DNA of 64,000 bases, taken from NCBI RefSeq assembly GCF_019455385.1, contig NZ_JACOFR010000008.1, forward strand, positions 1 through 64,000, written 5' to 3'. Source of the DNA: Bradyrhizobium sp. BR 10289 (GTDB lineage: Bacteria; Pseudomonadota; Alphaproteobacteria; Rhizobiales; Xanthobacteraceae). A program made the translations under genes and the position numbers. Position 1 is the stretch's first letter, and every line of letters starts with the position of its first letter. A model generated the notes under the pieces. The model saw nothing but the letters and a program-made list of their open reading frames with translations. It had not been told where the DNA came from and did not search any database. Shown here piece after piece: positions 8,657 through 15,736 of this stretch.

Positions 8657-9118
8657 CTATCTCGCCGCGCCCGACCGCAGCAATTGCTTCTCGATCTCGT
8701 AGACCGGCATCTTGACGAGGTCTTTGCCGACCTCGTTCTGGAGTGCCTTGCGCACGCCGTCGGAATAATCGGCGCGGATCATGCCGAGCGCGCGCGGCGA
8801 GGCCACCATGGTCAGCGCCGAGGTCTCGCCCGCGCTGACGGCCGCATCAAGCCGGCCCGCGAGGCTCCGCAGGAAAGCTCGTTCGGCCTCATCGTGCCAA
8901 TCGGTCTGCTCGACCGAACTGCGCGCACCGCCTGCGGCGGCGTGCAGCCGGCCCGGCGCATCGGTCCCTTGTGCGCTGGTTGCGGGATTGGGTTGCTCGT
9001 GCACCTCCCGGGTGTGGAGGTTCGGAAACATCTCGTCACCGAGGTTTTCCAGGATGAGCGCCTTGCGCCCGTCGCACACCACCAGCCAGTCACCCTTGTC
9101 CAGTCTCATCTTGTCCAT
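8657..9118 (-). CDS. Host-attachment family protein (baeRF-like)
   Basis: The 153-residue product starts with a beta-strand block WLVVCDGRKALILEN (11-25) and ends in a helix-rich region, the layout of the protein-required-for-attachment-to-host-cells family, which is structurally related to release factor eRF1-like domains. A Gln/Asn/Ala-rich linker follows residue 40. The biochemical role is not established for this family. The ATG at 9118 is the first one giving this fold; in-frame sequence further upstream looks non-coding. No signal peptide. Confidence 0.8.
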   Translation of the reverse strand: MDKMRLDKGDWLVVCDGRKALILENLGDEMFPNLHTREVHEQPNPATSAQGTDAPGRLHAAAGGARSSVEQTDWHDEAERAFLRSLAGRLDAAVSAGETSALTMVASPRALGMIRADYSDGVRKALQNEVGKDLVKMPVYEIEKQLLRSGAAR

Positions 9119-9433
9119 TGCACAGCTCCAAGCATCTTGTGGGCCTGAACTTCGAATTGCTCGAAATGCGGGCCACGGCGACAAGACTAGGGACGAAGCG
9201 GCGCAGGCGAATTGCGCGGGATCAAGGATGGTGGCGATCTCGTGTGGGGCAGCAGCAACGCAAGCGCAGCATTGGTCATGCGCGCGAACCTGGGATAGTC
9301 TGGCGGCGTTAAGGATCAGGACTGCGGCGGCAGGCTGGCTGACGACTTGTTCATCAGCATTACATTTCGGTTCCGCCACAATTTGATCAGAACAACTTCG
9401 ATATCCTGTATTGCGTAAGCGGAGGAAGACATC
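9119..9433. other. Divergent intergenic region
   Basis: This 315-base gap lies between the minus-strand attachment-family gene and the plus-strand secreted protein gene. The AGGAAG at 9421-9427 region is the ribosome binding site for the ATG at 9434. TTGATC and TGTATT at about 9383 and 9407 could be a weak promoter. No convincing open frame or hairpin was seen. Confidence 0.5.
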
Positions 9434-9709
9434 ATGAAGCTTAAGATTGGCCTCGTCGCCGCATCCCTGTTCGGTGCCATCATGGCATCGCCGGCGGCGT
9501 CCGCCATGCCCATCGCGCCCGCACCTGTCGCCCCTGAGCTCTCCAACGTCGAGCAGGTCCGCATGGTCTGCAACGCCTGGGGACAGTGCTGGTGGCGCCC
9601 GAACTACTATGGATATTATGGGCCACGGCCGTATTACGGCCCCCGCTATTATGGACCGCCGCGTTATTACGGCCGCCCGTATGGGTATTACGGCTATCGC
9701 CGTTGGTGA
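9434..9709 (+). CDS. Small secreted Tyr/Gly/Pro-rich protein
   Basis: The 91-residue product has a signal peptide (1-24, ending ASA). The mature part has a short conserved-looking block EQVRMVCNAWGQCWW with two Cys and then a tail of YYGYYGPRPYYGPRYYG-type repeats. Such GY-rich tails are found in many small rhizobial envelope proteins and are probably disordered and surface-exposed. AGGAAG precedes the ATG, and a strong terminator follows at 9714-9744, so the gene is monocistronic. Function unknown. Confidence 0.75.
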   Translation: MKLKIGLVAASLFGAIMASPAASAMPIAPAPVAPELSNVEQVRMVCNAWGQCWWRPNYYGYYGPRPYYGPRYYGPPRYYGRPYGYYGYRRW

Positions 9710-9713
9710 TATC

Positions 9714-9744
9714 GGAAGGGGCCCTCCGGGGCCCCTTCCCTTTT
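9714..9744 (+). terminator. Rho-independent terminator
   Basis: Perfect ten-base arms GGAAGGGGCC (9714-9723) and GGCCCCTTCC (9730-9739) with a six-base loop are followed by CTTTT. It lies directly after the small secreted protein gene. Confidence 0.85.
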
Positions 9745-10160
9745 GCGAGATCCGGCGGCGGTGCGTTCTTCCAATCTGGACCGGCTCCAAAACTGATCTA
9801 GATCAAGGACGACGACCGCGATCCGGTCAATGCAGTCCTGATGGCGGATTTTATTGTTTTCCGATGCCCCCGGACGGGCATGAATGTGCAGACACATCTG
9901 GAAAAGCAGCAGAGAGCGGAAGGGCGCAGGTTCGAGTCCTTCGAGTGCCCCGCCTGCACGTACGTTCATTTCATCGACCTCGCCTCCGGCCAGCCCATAA
10001 GCCGAGACCGTTGAACGTGACATCGATCTGCTGCGCAGCGTGGCATGATGTCCGCAATACTACGGCCAGAAATCCAGTTTACTGAATCGTCCTATTTCGC
10101 CATTGATGGCGATGTACCGACGTTCATTTCATTGTCACATTTCAGCATCCGGCCAGACGC
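9745..10160. other. Intergenic region with tRNA-3'-end-like fragment
   Basis: No gene is supported in this stretch between the terminator and the AraC-type regulator gene. At 9926-9954 there is a T-arm-like piece, GCAGGTTCGAGTCC, followed by a sequence similar to the acceptor end of a tRNA but without CCA. No matching 5' half was found, so it is not called as a tRNA. Confidence 0.5.
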
Positions 10161-11126
10161 ATGTTCTTCGACGCTCTCGCCCCCTCTTCTGCTCTCCAGT
10201 TGGTCCGATTCACCGATGTCGACGCGTTTCGACCGGCCGAACAGCTGGAGGATGCCCGAAGCATTCCACTCGACGTCGCCAATTTCGCAGCCGCGCGCGC
10301 GGTCGTGAATCTGCCGGGATGCCGGATCATCGTGGCGAGGTCGTTTGCACGGATCCTCGATACGGCCTATCGCGCACCGGGCGGCATGGTGATCCTGCCG
10401 ATGACGGACGATCTGCGGGCCTCCTCGAGCGGGATCGATCTCGACTCGCGCATCTTCATAGCCTTGCGCGGCAATCATCACTGCCATTTCGTCGAGCACC
10501 AAACCAACTACCATGCGCTGATCATGTTCTCACCCGCATTGAAGGATCGCGGCTGGTTTGATCGCGCCGATGCATTGTGGGTTCGCATCGCAGACCCGGC
10601 AGCGCACCTTCACGCCCGACAGCTCGTGCTCGATATCTTGCGGACCGCGTCCGTCAACCCCTACATGTTCGAAACGCGAGAGGTCGCCGCGCACCTTCAG
10701 GAAGGCCTGCTGCTCGCCTTCGACGACCTGTTTCAGATTGACCCGATGTCGGAGCGCAGCGCCCTGAATGCGAGCGCGCGATCCGCCAAGCTCGTGCAGC
10801 AGATCGACGACTATGTCGCAGCCTATCCGACCTCACCAATCTATACCGCCGAGCTCGCCAATGAATTTGGCGTCTCGGTCAGGACGCTCAGCGGCGCAGT
10901 AGCCAAGGTGCGCGGCATGAGCCTGCATCAATATATCCGCCTGAAACGGCTGTGGGCGACGCGCACGCAGCTCCTCAGAAGCGGTGGCGCGTCGGTTGCG
11001 ACCTGCGCACGCGCGCAGGGTTTTCATCATCTCGGCGAGTTCGCTGCGGCTTACCGCGCGACCTTCCACGAGGCGCCCTCGGACACGCTGGCACGGGCGC
11101 GGCAGACCGGTCCTCGGGCGGGCTGA
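10161..11126 (+). CDS. AraC-family transcriptional regulator
   Basis: The 321-residue product has a long N-terminal effector-binding region of about 210 residues and a C-terminal double helix-turn-helix (about 225-315) with TAELANEFGVSVRTLSGAVAKVRGMSLHQYIRLKRL and a second helix pair ending in GEFAAAYRATFHEAPSDTL, as in AraC/XylS proteins. The family usually activates nearby genes in response to a small molecule. No obvious target operon adjoins it: the upstream gene is a monocistronic secreted protein and downstream is a tRNA gene on the other strand. Confidence 0.88.
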   Translation: MFFDALAPSSALQLVRFTDVDAFRPAEQLEDARSIPLDVANFAAARAVVNLPGCRIIVARSFARILDTAYRAPGGMVILPMTDDLRASSSGIDLDSRIFIALRGNHHCHFVEHQTNYHALIMFSPALKDRGWFDRADALWVRIADPAAHLHARQLVLDILRTASVNPYMFETREVAAHLQEGLLLAFDDLFQIDPMSERSALNASARSAKLVQQIDDYVAAYPTSPIYTAELANEFGVSVRTLSGAVAKVRGMSLHQYIRLKRLWATRTQLLRSGGASVATCARAQGFHHLGEFAAAYRATFHEAPSDTLARARQTGPRAG

Positions 11127-11188
11127 CCCAAAGCCACATCAGCGGCTGCCGTCACCTCATGGAACATATCTGGAACACCGGCGGGGAC

Positions 11189-11265
11189 TGGCGCGCTCGG
11201 AAGGATTCGAACCTCCGACCCTCGGAATCGAAATCCGATGCTCTATCCAGCTGAGCTACGAGCGC
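11189..11265 (-). tRNA. tRNA-Arg (anticodon UCG)
   Basis: The 77-base gene reads on the minus strand from GCGCTCGTAGCTC to GAGCGCGCCA, with the CCA encoded (11189-11191). The acceptor stem GCGCTCG/CGAGCGC is perfect, the anticodon stem TCGGA/TCCGA encloses the loop TTTCGAT giving anticodon UCG, and the T-arm is GGAGGTTCGAATCCTTC. It should read CGA (and other CGN codons by wobble). Confidence 0.97.
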
Positions 11266-11365
11266 CCCGGCCCGGCGAACGGGCTGTCACCGAACGCCAC
11301 CTGACGGTGCTTGAGTGCCATCACCGGCCGACGTTCGGGTGCGTTCGAATTAGCAGACAGGCTGG

Positions 11366-11413
11366 GCAATAAAAAGCCCTTCCCGTCTCGATCTAGGCGG
11401 GGCAGAGATCCTG
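11366..11413 (-). terminator. Possible terminator after the hypothetical gene at 11414-12058
   Basis: On the minus strand the sequence after the stop codon can pair as GCCC...GGGC with an inner CCG/CGG and ends in CTTTTTATT. The stem is imperfect and the loop is long, so the call is tentative. Confidence 0.4.
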
Positions 11414-12058
11414 TCACCAGGTCGTGTTGAACAGGCCAAAATGCGGTTGCTGGGCCACCATCATCGGCCGGCCATATTGCGGGCCGCCGTACTGCGGTCC
11501 GTACTGACCGTACTGCGGCGCCGGATGCGCTCTCGCAACCTTACGCTTGGGCTGGGCCTGGACCGGAGCGGCCTGCGGAAGCTGCGCCTGAGCCTGCTGG
11601 ACTTGAGCCTGGGGCTTCGCCTCGCCCTTCCTGGCTGAGGCAGTGTCGACCTTCAAATTGGGCGTAAACTGGGCGAACGTCTCGCGCACCCGCGCCTTGG
11701 CCGACATCTCGGCAAGGGCCGGCGACGCGGCGTCATGCGCCGGAGGCTGCGGCGCTGCGGCAGAAGCGGTCTTCAGCACTGGCGCGGCGATCGTTGGCTG
11801 GCTGGTGTCGAGCACGACCCGCTCAGGCAGATGCCGGTCGGACCGGATCCGGATGATCGGCTGATCGTTACTAGCGGTCGCAGCCGAAGGCGCGACGGGC
11901 GATGCCGGCACGACATAGTTGACCGCGAACAGCAGTGTGAGCAGCGCTCCACCGACAAAGACGAAATACCGAAAGATAGGCATTGGCCGCGCTCCGCCCC
12001 CCGCATCCCCGCGTGGGCTCTTCGCCTCAACAGGCGATACTCTGATTGGTTCCTGCAC
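11414..12058 (-). CDS. Single-pass membrane protein, low-complexity, unknown
   Basis: The 214-residue product has one hydrophobic segment (about 29-50, FRYFVFVGGALLTLLFAVNYVV) after a short charged N-terminus. The rest is Ala/Pro/Gln-rich and probably disordered outside the membrane, with QAQVQQAQAQ runs and a C-terminal PQYGQYGPQYGGPQYG stretch. It could start at the internal ATG before PIFRYF. It shares its topology and low-complexity style with the next gene upstream (12145-12744), with 86 bases between them. No family was recognised. Confidence 0.65.
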   Translation of the reverse strand: MQEPIRVSPVEAKSPRGDAGGGARPMPIFRYFVFVGGALLTLLFAVNYVVPASPVAPSAATASNDQPIIRIRSDRHLPERVVLDTSQPTIAAPVLKTASAAAPQPPAHDAASPALAEMSAKARVRETFAQFTPNLKVDTASARKGEAKPQAQVQQAQAQLPQAAPVQAQPKRKVARAHPAPQYGQYGPQYGGPQYGRPMMVAQQPHFGLFNTTW

Positions 12059-12144
12059 CCAGCCATTGGTTCAAATGGCAACGTCAAGTTTTTCGGCCAA
12101 GACCCCGGCACGGTCACTTTTCTGCTACCCGGACATGCCGCCGT

Positions 12145-12744
12145 CTACGCACGCCGGGCCGCGACCAGCGAACATTTCGCCTGATCCGCATTGACGTTGA
12201 TGAAGCCGACAGGAACGCGCGCGAAGGTCTTGCGGCTCTTCATCGTGACCGTCTCGGCCAACACCCGACTGCGGTCGGTGAGATGACTGCCATCGCGTCG
12301 TGCGAATGCGCAAACGATCTCGACATCCTTTACGGCATAGTCGTTGTCATTTCGCAGCGTGAGCGTCACCAGCGCCTTCGAGCCGAGACCGCCGCGGCGC
12401 CAGGTCTGCGACGAAATCCTGAGGCGATCGAGCTCGGCGAGCATCGTCTGGGCTTGGGTGAGCTGCGGAGACGCGGCTCCCGCATCGCCGGGGGCAGCAG
12501 GTTCGACCGCTGCCAGCTCCGGCTTCACCGGCTCAGCGCCGTTGCCTTTGAAGAGGGGCAGCAGCATCGAGATGCCGCACCCGACGATGATCGCTGCCAG
12601 CAACCACAGCAGGCCGCGGCTAAACGAGACGCTTGCGATCGTCACAGCCCGCGCGAGGCGCTCGCCAATCCCTGCGAAGCGTCCCAACCCTGTCAGGTCA
12701 AGCTTGGCGTTCACGGCTGCATCACCAATGGTGGACCACGCCAC
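12145..12744 (-). CDS. Membrane-anchored hypothetical protein
   Basis: The 199-residue product has a transmembrane segment at about 44-64 (GLLWLLAAIIVGCGISMLL), an Ala/Pro linker, and a C-terminal globular part (about 105-195) containing LTLRNDNDYAVKDVEIVCAFARRDGS, a pattern like FxLYD/immunoglobulin-like extracytoplasmic domains. It carries two Cys in that domain. It precedes the other single-pass protein on the same strand; they may form a two-gene unit. Function unknown. Confidence 0.7.
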   Translation of the reverse strand: MAWSTIGDAAVNAKLDLTGLGRFAGIGERLARAVTIASVSFSRGLLWLLAAIIVGCGISMLLPLFKGNGAEPVKPELAAVEPAAPGDAGAASPQLTQAQTMLAELDRLRISSQTWRRGGLGSKALVTLTLRNDNDYAVKDVEIVCAFARRDGSHLTDRSRVLAETVTMKSRKTFARVPVGFINVNADQAKCSLVAARRA

Positions 12745-12872
12745 TGCTTACTTTAATCCGGCAGACGAACTAAGGTTCCCGCGCTTCATGCGAGTCGGCA
12801 AGGGCAGTGGCGATCGCTGCCTGAGGCCGCTAACATGCGCCGCAACATCAAGCCCCGTTGGGAGAACAAGAA

Positions 12873-13259
12873 ATGCCAGTCGCCGTCACTTGGGATCACG
12901 TCCATCTGCGCAGCCCCGATCCGGAGGCCACGGCAATCTGGCTGCAGGACATCCTCGGCGGCGAGGTCGTGCGCGCGCCGGGACGGATCGACGTCAATCT
13001 CGGCGGTGCTAAAATCTTCATCGCGCCAGTCGAGGGCGACAGCGCGGTCAACCCGCCGCCGCCGCATCCGCATCAGGGCCTCGACCATTTCGGTCTCACC
13101 GTAAAGGACATCGACGCTGTCGCCGCCGAGATCAAGGCCAAGGGCGTAACCTTCACGCGCGAGCCAACGACGATCCGCCCCGGCGTTCGCATCTGCTTCA
13201 TCCGCGGCCCCGAGGGCATCTCGATCGAGCTGCTCGAGCGTGACAAGAAATACACCTGA
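12873..13259 (+). CDS. VOC-family (glyoxalase/bleomycin resistance-like) protein
   Basis: The 128-residue protein fits a vicinal oxygen chelate fold, beginning TWDHVHLRSPDPEATAIWLQDILGG and with LDHFGLTVKDID and EGISIELLE blocks that match the paired beta-alpha-beta-beta-beta modules. His near residue 8, a central His and the late Glu are the likely metal ligands. Members are dioxygenases, glyoxalases or resistance proteins; the substrate is not predictable here. The ATG at 12873 is chosen because GGGAGAAC lies upstream; an earlier TTG at 12858 is less likely. It is divergent from the membrane-anchored hypothetical. Confidence 0.85.
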   Translation: MPVAVTWDHVHLRSPDPEATAIWLQDILGGEVVRAPGRIDVNLGGAKIFIAPVEGDSAVNPPPPHPHQGLDHFGLTVKDIDAVAAEIKAKGVTFTREPTTIRPGVRICFIRGPEGISIELLERDKKYT

Positions 13260-13313
13260 CGCGGCGCGAGCCGCATCGGGCGGTGATGGGACGCCGTGCG
13301 TGTTGCCGCCCGG

Positions 13314-13811
13314 CTAAGTCATGCTACCGGGCATAAAGCAGCGGATGGTGACTCCCATGTAGCCGTAGATCGGCCAGACCATGGTGCGTCCCACCCGGTT
13401 TGGCTCCGAGATCACGGCCTCCTCGGGCACGTCGACCCAGACCAGCTCCTGCTGCTGGCCGTCGAGTACAAAGCCCAAGCGCGGGACGCGGACACGATAA
13501 TGCCCGTCCTTGCTCTCCCAATCGGTGTCCGAGAGCGCCGAGCCATCGGCGTCGGAGCAGCAGGGTCCCTTGCCGCTTCGCAGGCCATCGAACCAGGCCT
13601 TCAAATCGGCATTGGTGTTGACGAACTGGCCGCGATCGCGCGCGTGCCCGAAGGGGGCGGCGAGCGCAATCAGGGCAATGGCGCAAGCCAGCCTCGCCAC
13701 GCTTCGCCAGCGTGTCGTGTGGCCTGTCCTCCATTTTTCGCTTTTGCAATTCGTGGAACGCACACTGTACAGACGCGGCTCATCGCCGCCGGAATCGATC
13801 CAGTTGCTCAC
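13314..13811 (-). CDS. Secreted hypothetical protein
   Basis: The 165-residue frame has a hydrophobic segment ACAIALIALAAPFGHA at about 43-58, best read as the signal peptide of a protein whose real start lies near residue 30-40; the GTG at 13811 has GGAG ten bases upstream but gives an unusually long leader. The mature part of about 105 residues has conserved-looking blocks ADLKAWFDGL, GPCCSDADG and VGRTMVWPIYG and three Cys. The composition is normal for the genome. No family name is recognised and the start is uncertain. Confidence 0.65.
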   Translation of the reverse strand: MSNWIDSGGDEPRLYSVRSTNCKSEKWRTGHTTRWRSVARLACAIALIALAAPFGHARDRGQFVNTNADLKAWFDGLRSGKGPCCSDADGSALSDTDWESKDGHYRVRVPRLGFVLDGQQQELVWVDVPEEAVISEPNRVGRTMVWPIYGYMGVTIRCFMPGSMT

Positions 13812-14060
13812 GTTTGTCTTGCTCCAGCACCCCGCGGCTAGTGCAACTATGGTTATGCATGTTGCGGGCCAACTCTGATTCGCAACCGTCGGCCTCGCCC
13901 CATGATGAGACAGTCATAAGTGCGTCACAGACAAGCCGGGACAATTACGGTTTGACGAGTTGCCAACCGGCAAACTGCCACGTTGCGCCAGCGGATGCGC
14001 TTTGGCATAAAAGCAGGACCGGTTACGCCATTGGGCGATGGCGGCCGGCCTCGGGACGTT

Positions 14061-14414
14061 ATGAAGAACGGCCTCTACTCGATTCACGTCAACCTGCTCG
14101 ATGGTCGAACAGGCAAGGGCAGCGGCGTGATTCTTTTCCGCGACGGCAAGATCCTCGGTGGCGATGCCTACCTCTATTACACCGGCAGCTACGTCGTGAA
14201 GGACGACCATACCTTCAAGGGCGAGGTACTGGTGCAACGGCACACCACGCCGCGTGGCGATGACAATCCACTGTTCGGCGGTCCGGCCCCGGTCGGCATC
14301 GGCGTCAGCGGCACCTACACGGACACCCGCGCGGAGATGACGGGAACTGCGCTCGTCGGCAAGGCCAGCCTGATTTTCGGCGCGACGCTGCACAAGCTCG
14401 CAGAGGCAGATTAG
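14061..14414 (+). CDS. GrlR-like regulatory protein
   Basis: The 117-residue product begins MKNGLYSIHV and continues with GVILFRDGKILGGDAYLYYTGSY and GEVLVQRHT, a small beta-barrel pattern resembling GrlR, the negative regulator of virulence secretion genes in attaching-effacing E. coli, and its many uncharacterised homologues in rhizobia. No type III secretion genes are in the window, so the partner is unknown. The ATG at 14061 is chosen over 13983 because the extra 26 residues look unrelated and GGGA precedes the chosen start. Confidence 0.72.
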   Translation: MKNGLYSIHVNLLDGRTGKGSGVILFRDGKILGGDAYLYYTGSYVVKDDHTFKGEVLVQRHTTPRGDDNPLFGGPAPVGIGVSGTYTDTRAEMTGTALVGKASLIFGATLHKLAEAD

Positions 14415-14463
14415 GCCGCGCGGCTCTGCTGACATCCCGAGCAATAGCTCATATGCAGTGAGA

Positions 14464-15167
14464 ATGCCTGGATCGTGGACATATCGCCCATGGGCACGCG
14501 ACTCGGCGATTGAGCTGGGCCACCTCGCGGCGACGCAGGCTGCCGCGCTCGCGTATCATGTTCACCCTCCCCGGATGTTCAAGTCGCCGCCGTGACCGAG
14601 GGGTGGCGCATATACTTGACCACATTCGGAGAGTTATGCGCCACCCTCGGCGATATCGTCGTCATCCCCGCGGGCGAACCACATGCCTCGTATGGTGGCC
14701 CCAGCTCGATCGTCACCCATCTGTACGTGCCCAGCGGTCATGCAGCGGTGAGAGAGATCTCTAGGCCGCTCCGCATGCGCCACTCGCTGGCCACCTCGCC
14801 TGACGAGATACTCGATGCGATCGGCTCGCACGCCTCATGGCCGAGAGATCCCGTGTTGCCAGCCCGGCGTGCGGCGCTGACGAAGTTGGTTTCGTACGAC
14901 GACCTCGACATCCGCGCGTTAGCGGCACGACAAGGCCGATCGACCGACGGCTTCATACGGCGGTTCAAGCGGGAGGTTGGAATGACCCCTGCCGCCTATC
15001 GTCTTGCGCTGCGACTAGCCTCGGCACGTTCGCTGTTGAAGCGCGGCGACACCGTCGCCGACGTGGCTTATGCCGGCTCGTTCTCCGATCAGAGTCACCT
15101 TGGTCGCCTGTTTCGGCGCGCTTACGGCACAACACCGGCCGCCTATCGTTCAGCTTTCGCGGATTGA
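14464..15167 (+). pseudogene. AraC-family regulator broken by a one-base frameshift
   Basis: The 3' part (GTG at 14592 to 15167, 191 codons) encodes the end of a cupin-type sensing domain (VTEGWRIY, GDIVVIPAGEPHASYGG) and the C-terminal double helix-turn-helix. The 5' part of the same protein is in another frame from the ATG at 14464 and reads ...ALAYHVHPP before running into TGA at 14593-14595. Adding one C in the CCCC run at 14569-14572 would join them as HVHPP-DVQVAAVTEGW, exactly as AraC proteins read. The TGA overlaps the GTG, so reinitiation could still give a short protein. Sequencing error is the main alternative. Confidence 0.7.
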
Positions 15168-15245
15168 GGCGGTCGATTTCATTCCAGACGTGGATCGGCC
15201 CGGACGTTAAGCTGGCTCCGCCTCTCCATTCATCGCGAGCCTCGC

Positions 15246-15686
15246 ATGAACCTTCTGGCATCCTTCGTGGTCCTGCTTGCGGGCCTAAGCCTCGCCCTTC
15301 AGCAAGTGTTGAATGCTGGCCTTGGTAATGCCTTGCAATCAGCGAGGTGGGCGGCGTTCGTGAGTTATCTTGGCGGAACAATCGCATTGCTGCTGGTTCT
15401 GGTCGCGTTGCGCGAACCGATTCCCGCTACCGCGTTGACCGGGCGAACTCCCCTGATCGCATGGACCGGGGGAATTTTCGGCGCGGTCTTCATCGTGACC
15501 AGCATCTTCATGGTGCCGCGCCTCGGCGTGGCGACGGTGTTGACGTTGATCGTCTTGGGTCAGTTGCTCGGTTCGTTGGCGTTCGACCACATCGGTATGC
15601 TCGGCCTGCCGCAGCATCCGATCACGTTGACACGCGCGTTGGGCGCCGGCTGTCTCGTCCTCGGTGCAGCTCTCGTTCGTGGGTAA
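15246..15686 (+). CDS. DMT-superfamily membrane protein (DUF606/YdcZ-like)
   Basis: The 146-residue protein has five hydrophobic helices and the opening FVVLLAGLSLALQQVLNAGLGNAL plus SARWAAFVSYLGGTI and GQLLGSLAFDHIGMLGLP, all typical of the short DUF606 relatives of EamA transporters, which act as dimers or paired half-transporters. The substrate is unknown. It starts 78 bases after the broken AraC gene on the same strand, so it may have been that regulator's target. The Shine-Dalgarno is weak. Confidence 0.85.
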   Translation: MNLLASFVVLLAGLSLALQQVLNAGLGNALQSARWAAFVSYLGGTIALLLVLVALREPIPATALTGRTPLIAWTGGIFGAVFIVTSIFMVPRLGVATVLTLIVLGQLLGSLAFDHIGMLGLPQHPITLTRALGAGCLVLGAALVRG

Positions 15687-15736
15687 AGTCGGCCCGCAGC
15701 GCCCACTTGCTGCGCGTCAATGGGGCCGCTGGCTGC

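Noticed and set aside
9926..9954. A complete extra tRNA gene
   Set aside because: Only a T-arm and acceptor-like end are visible; D-arm, anticodon arm and 5' acceptor strand are missing.
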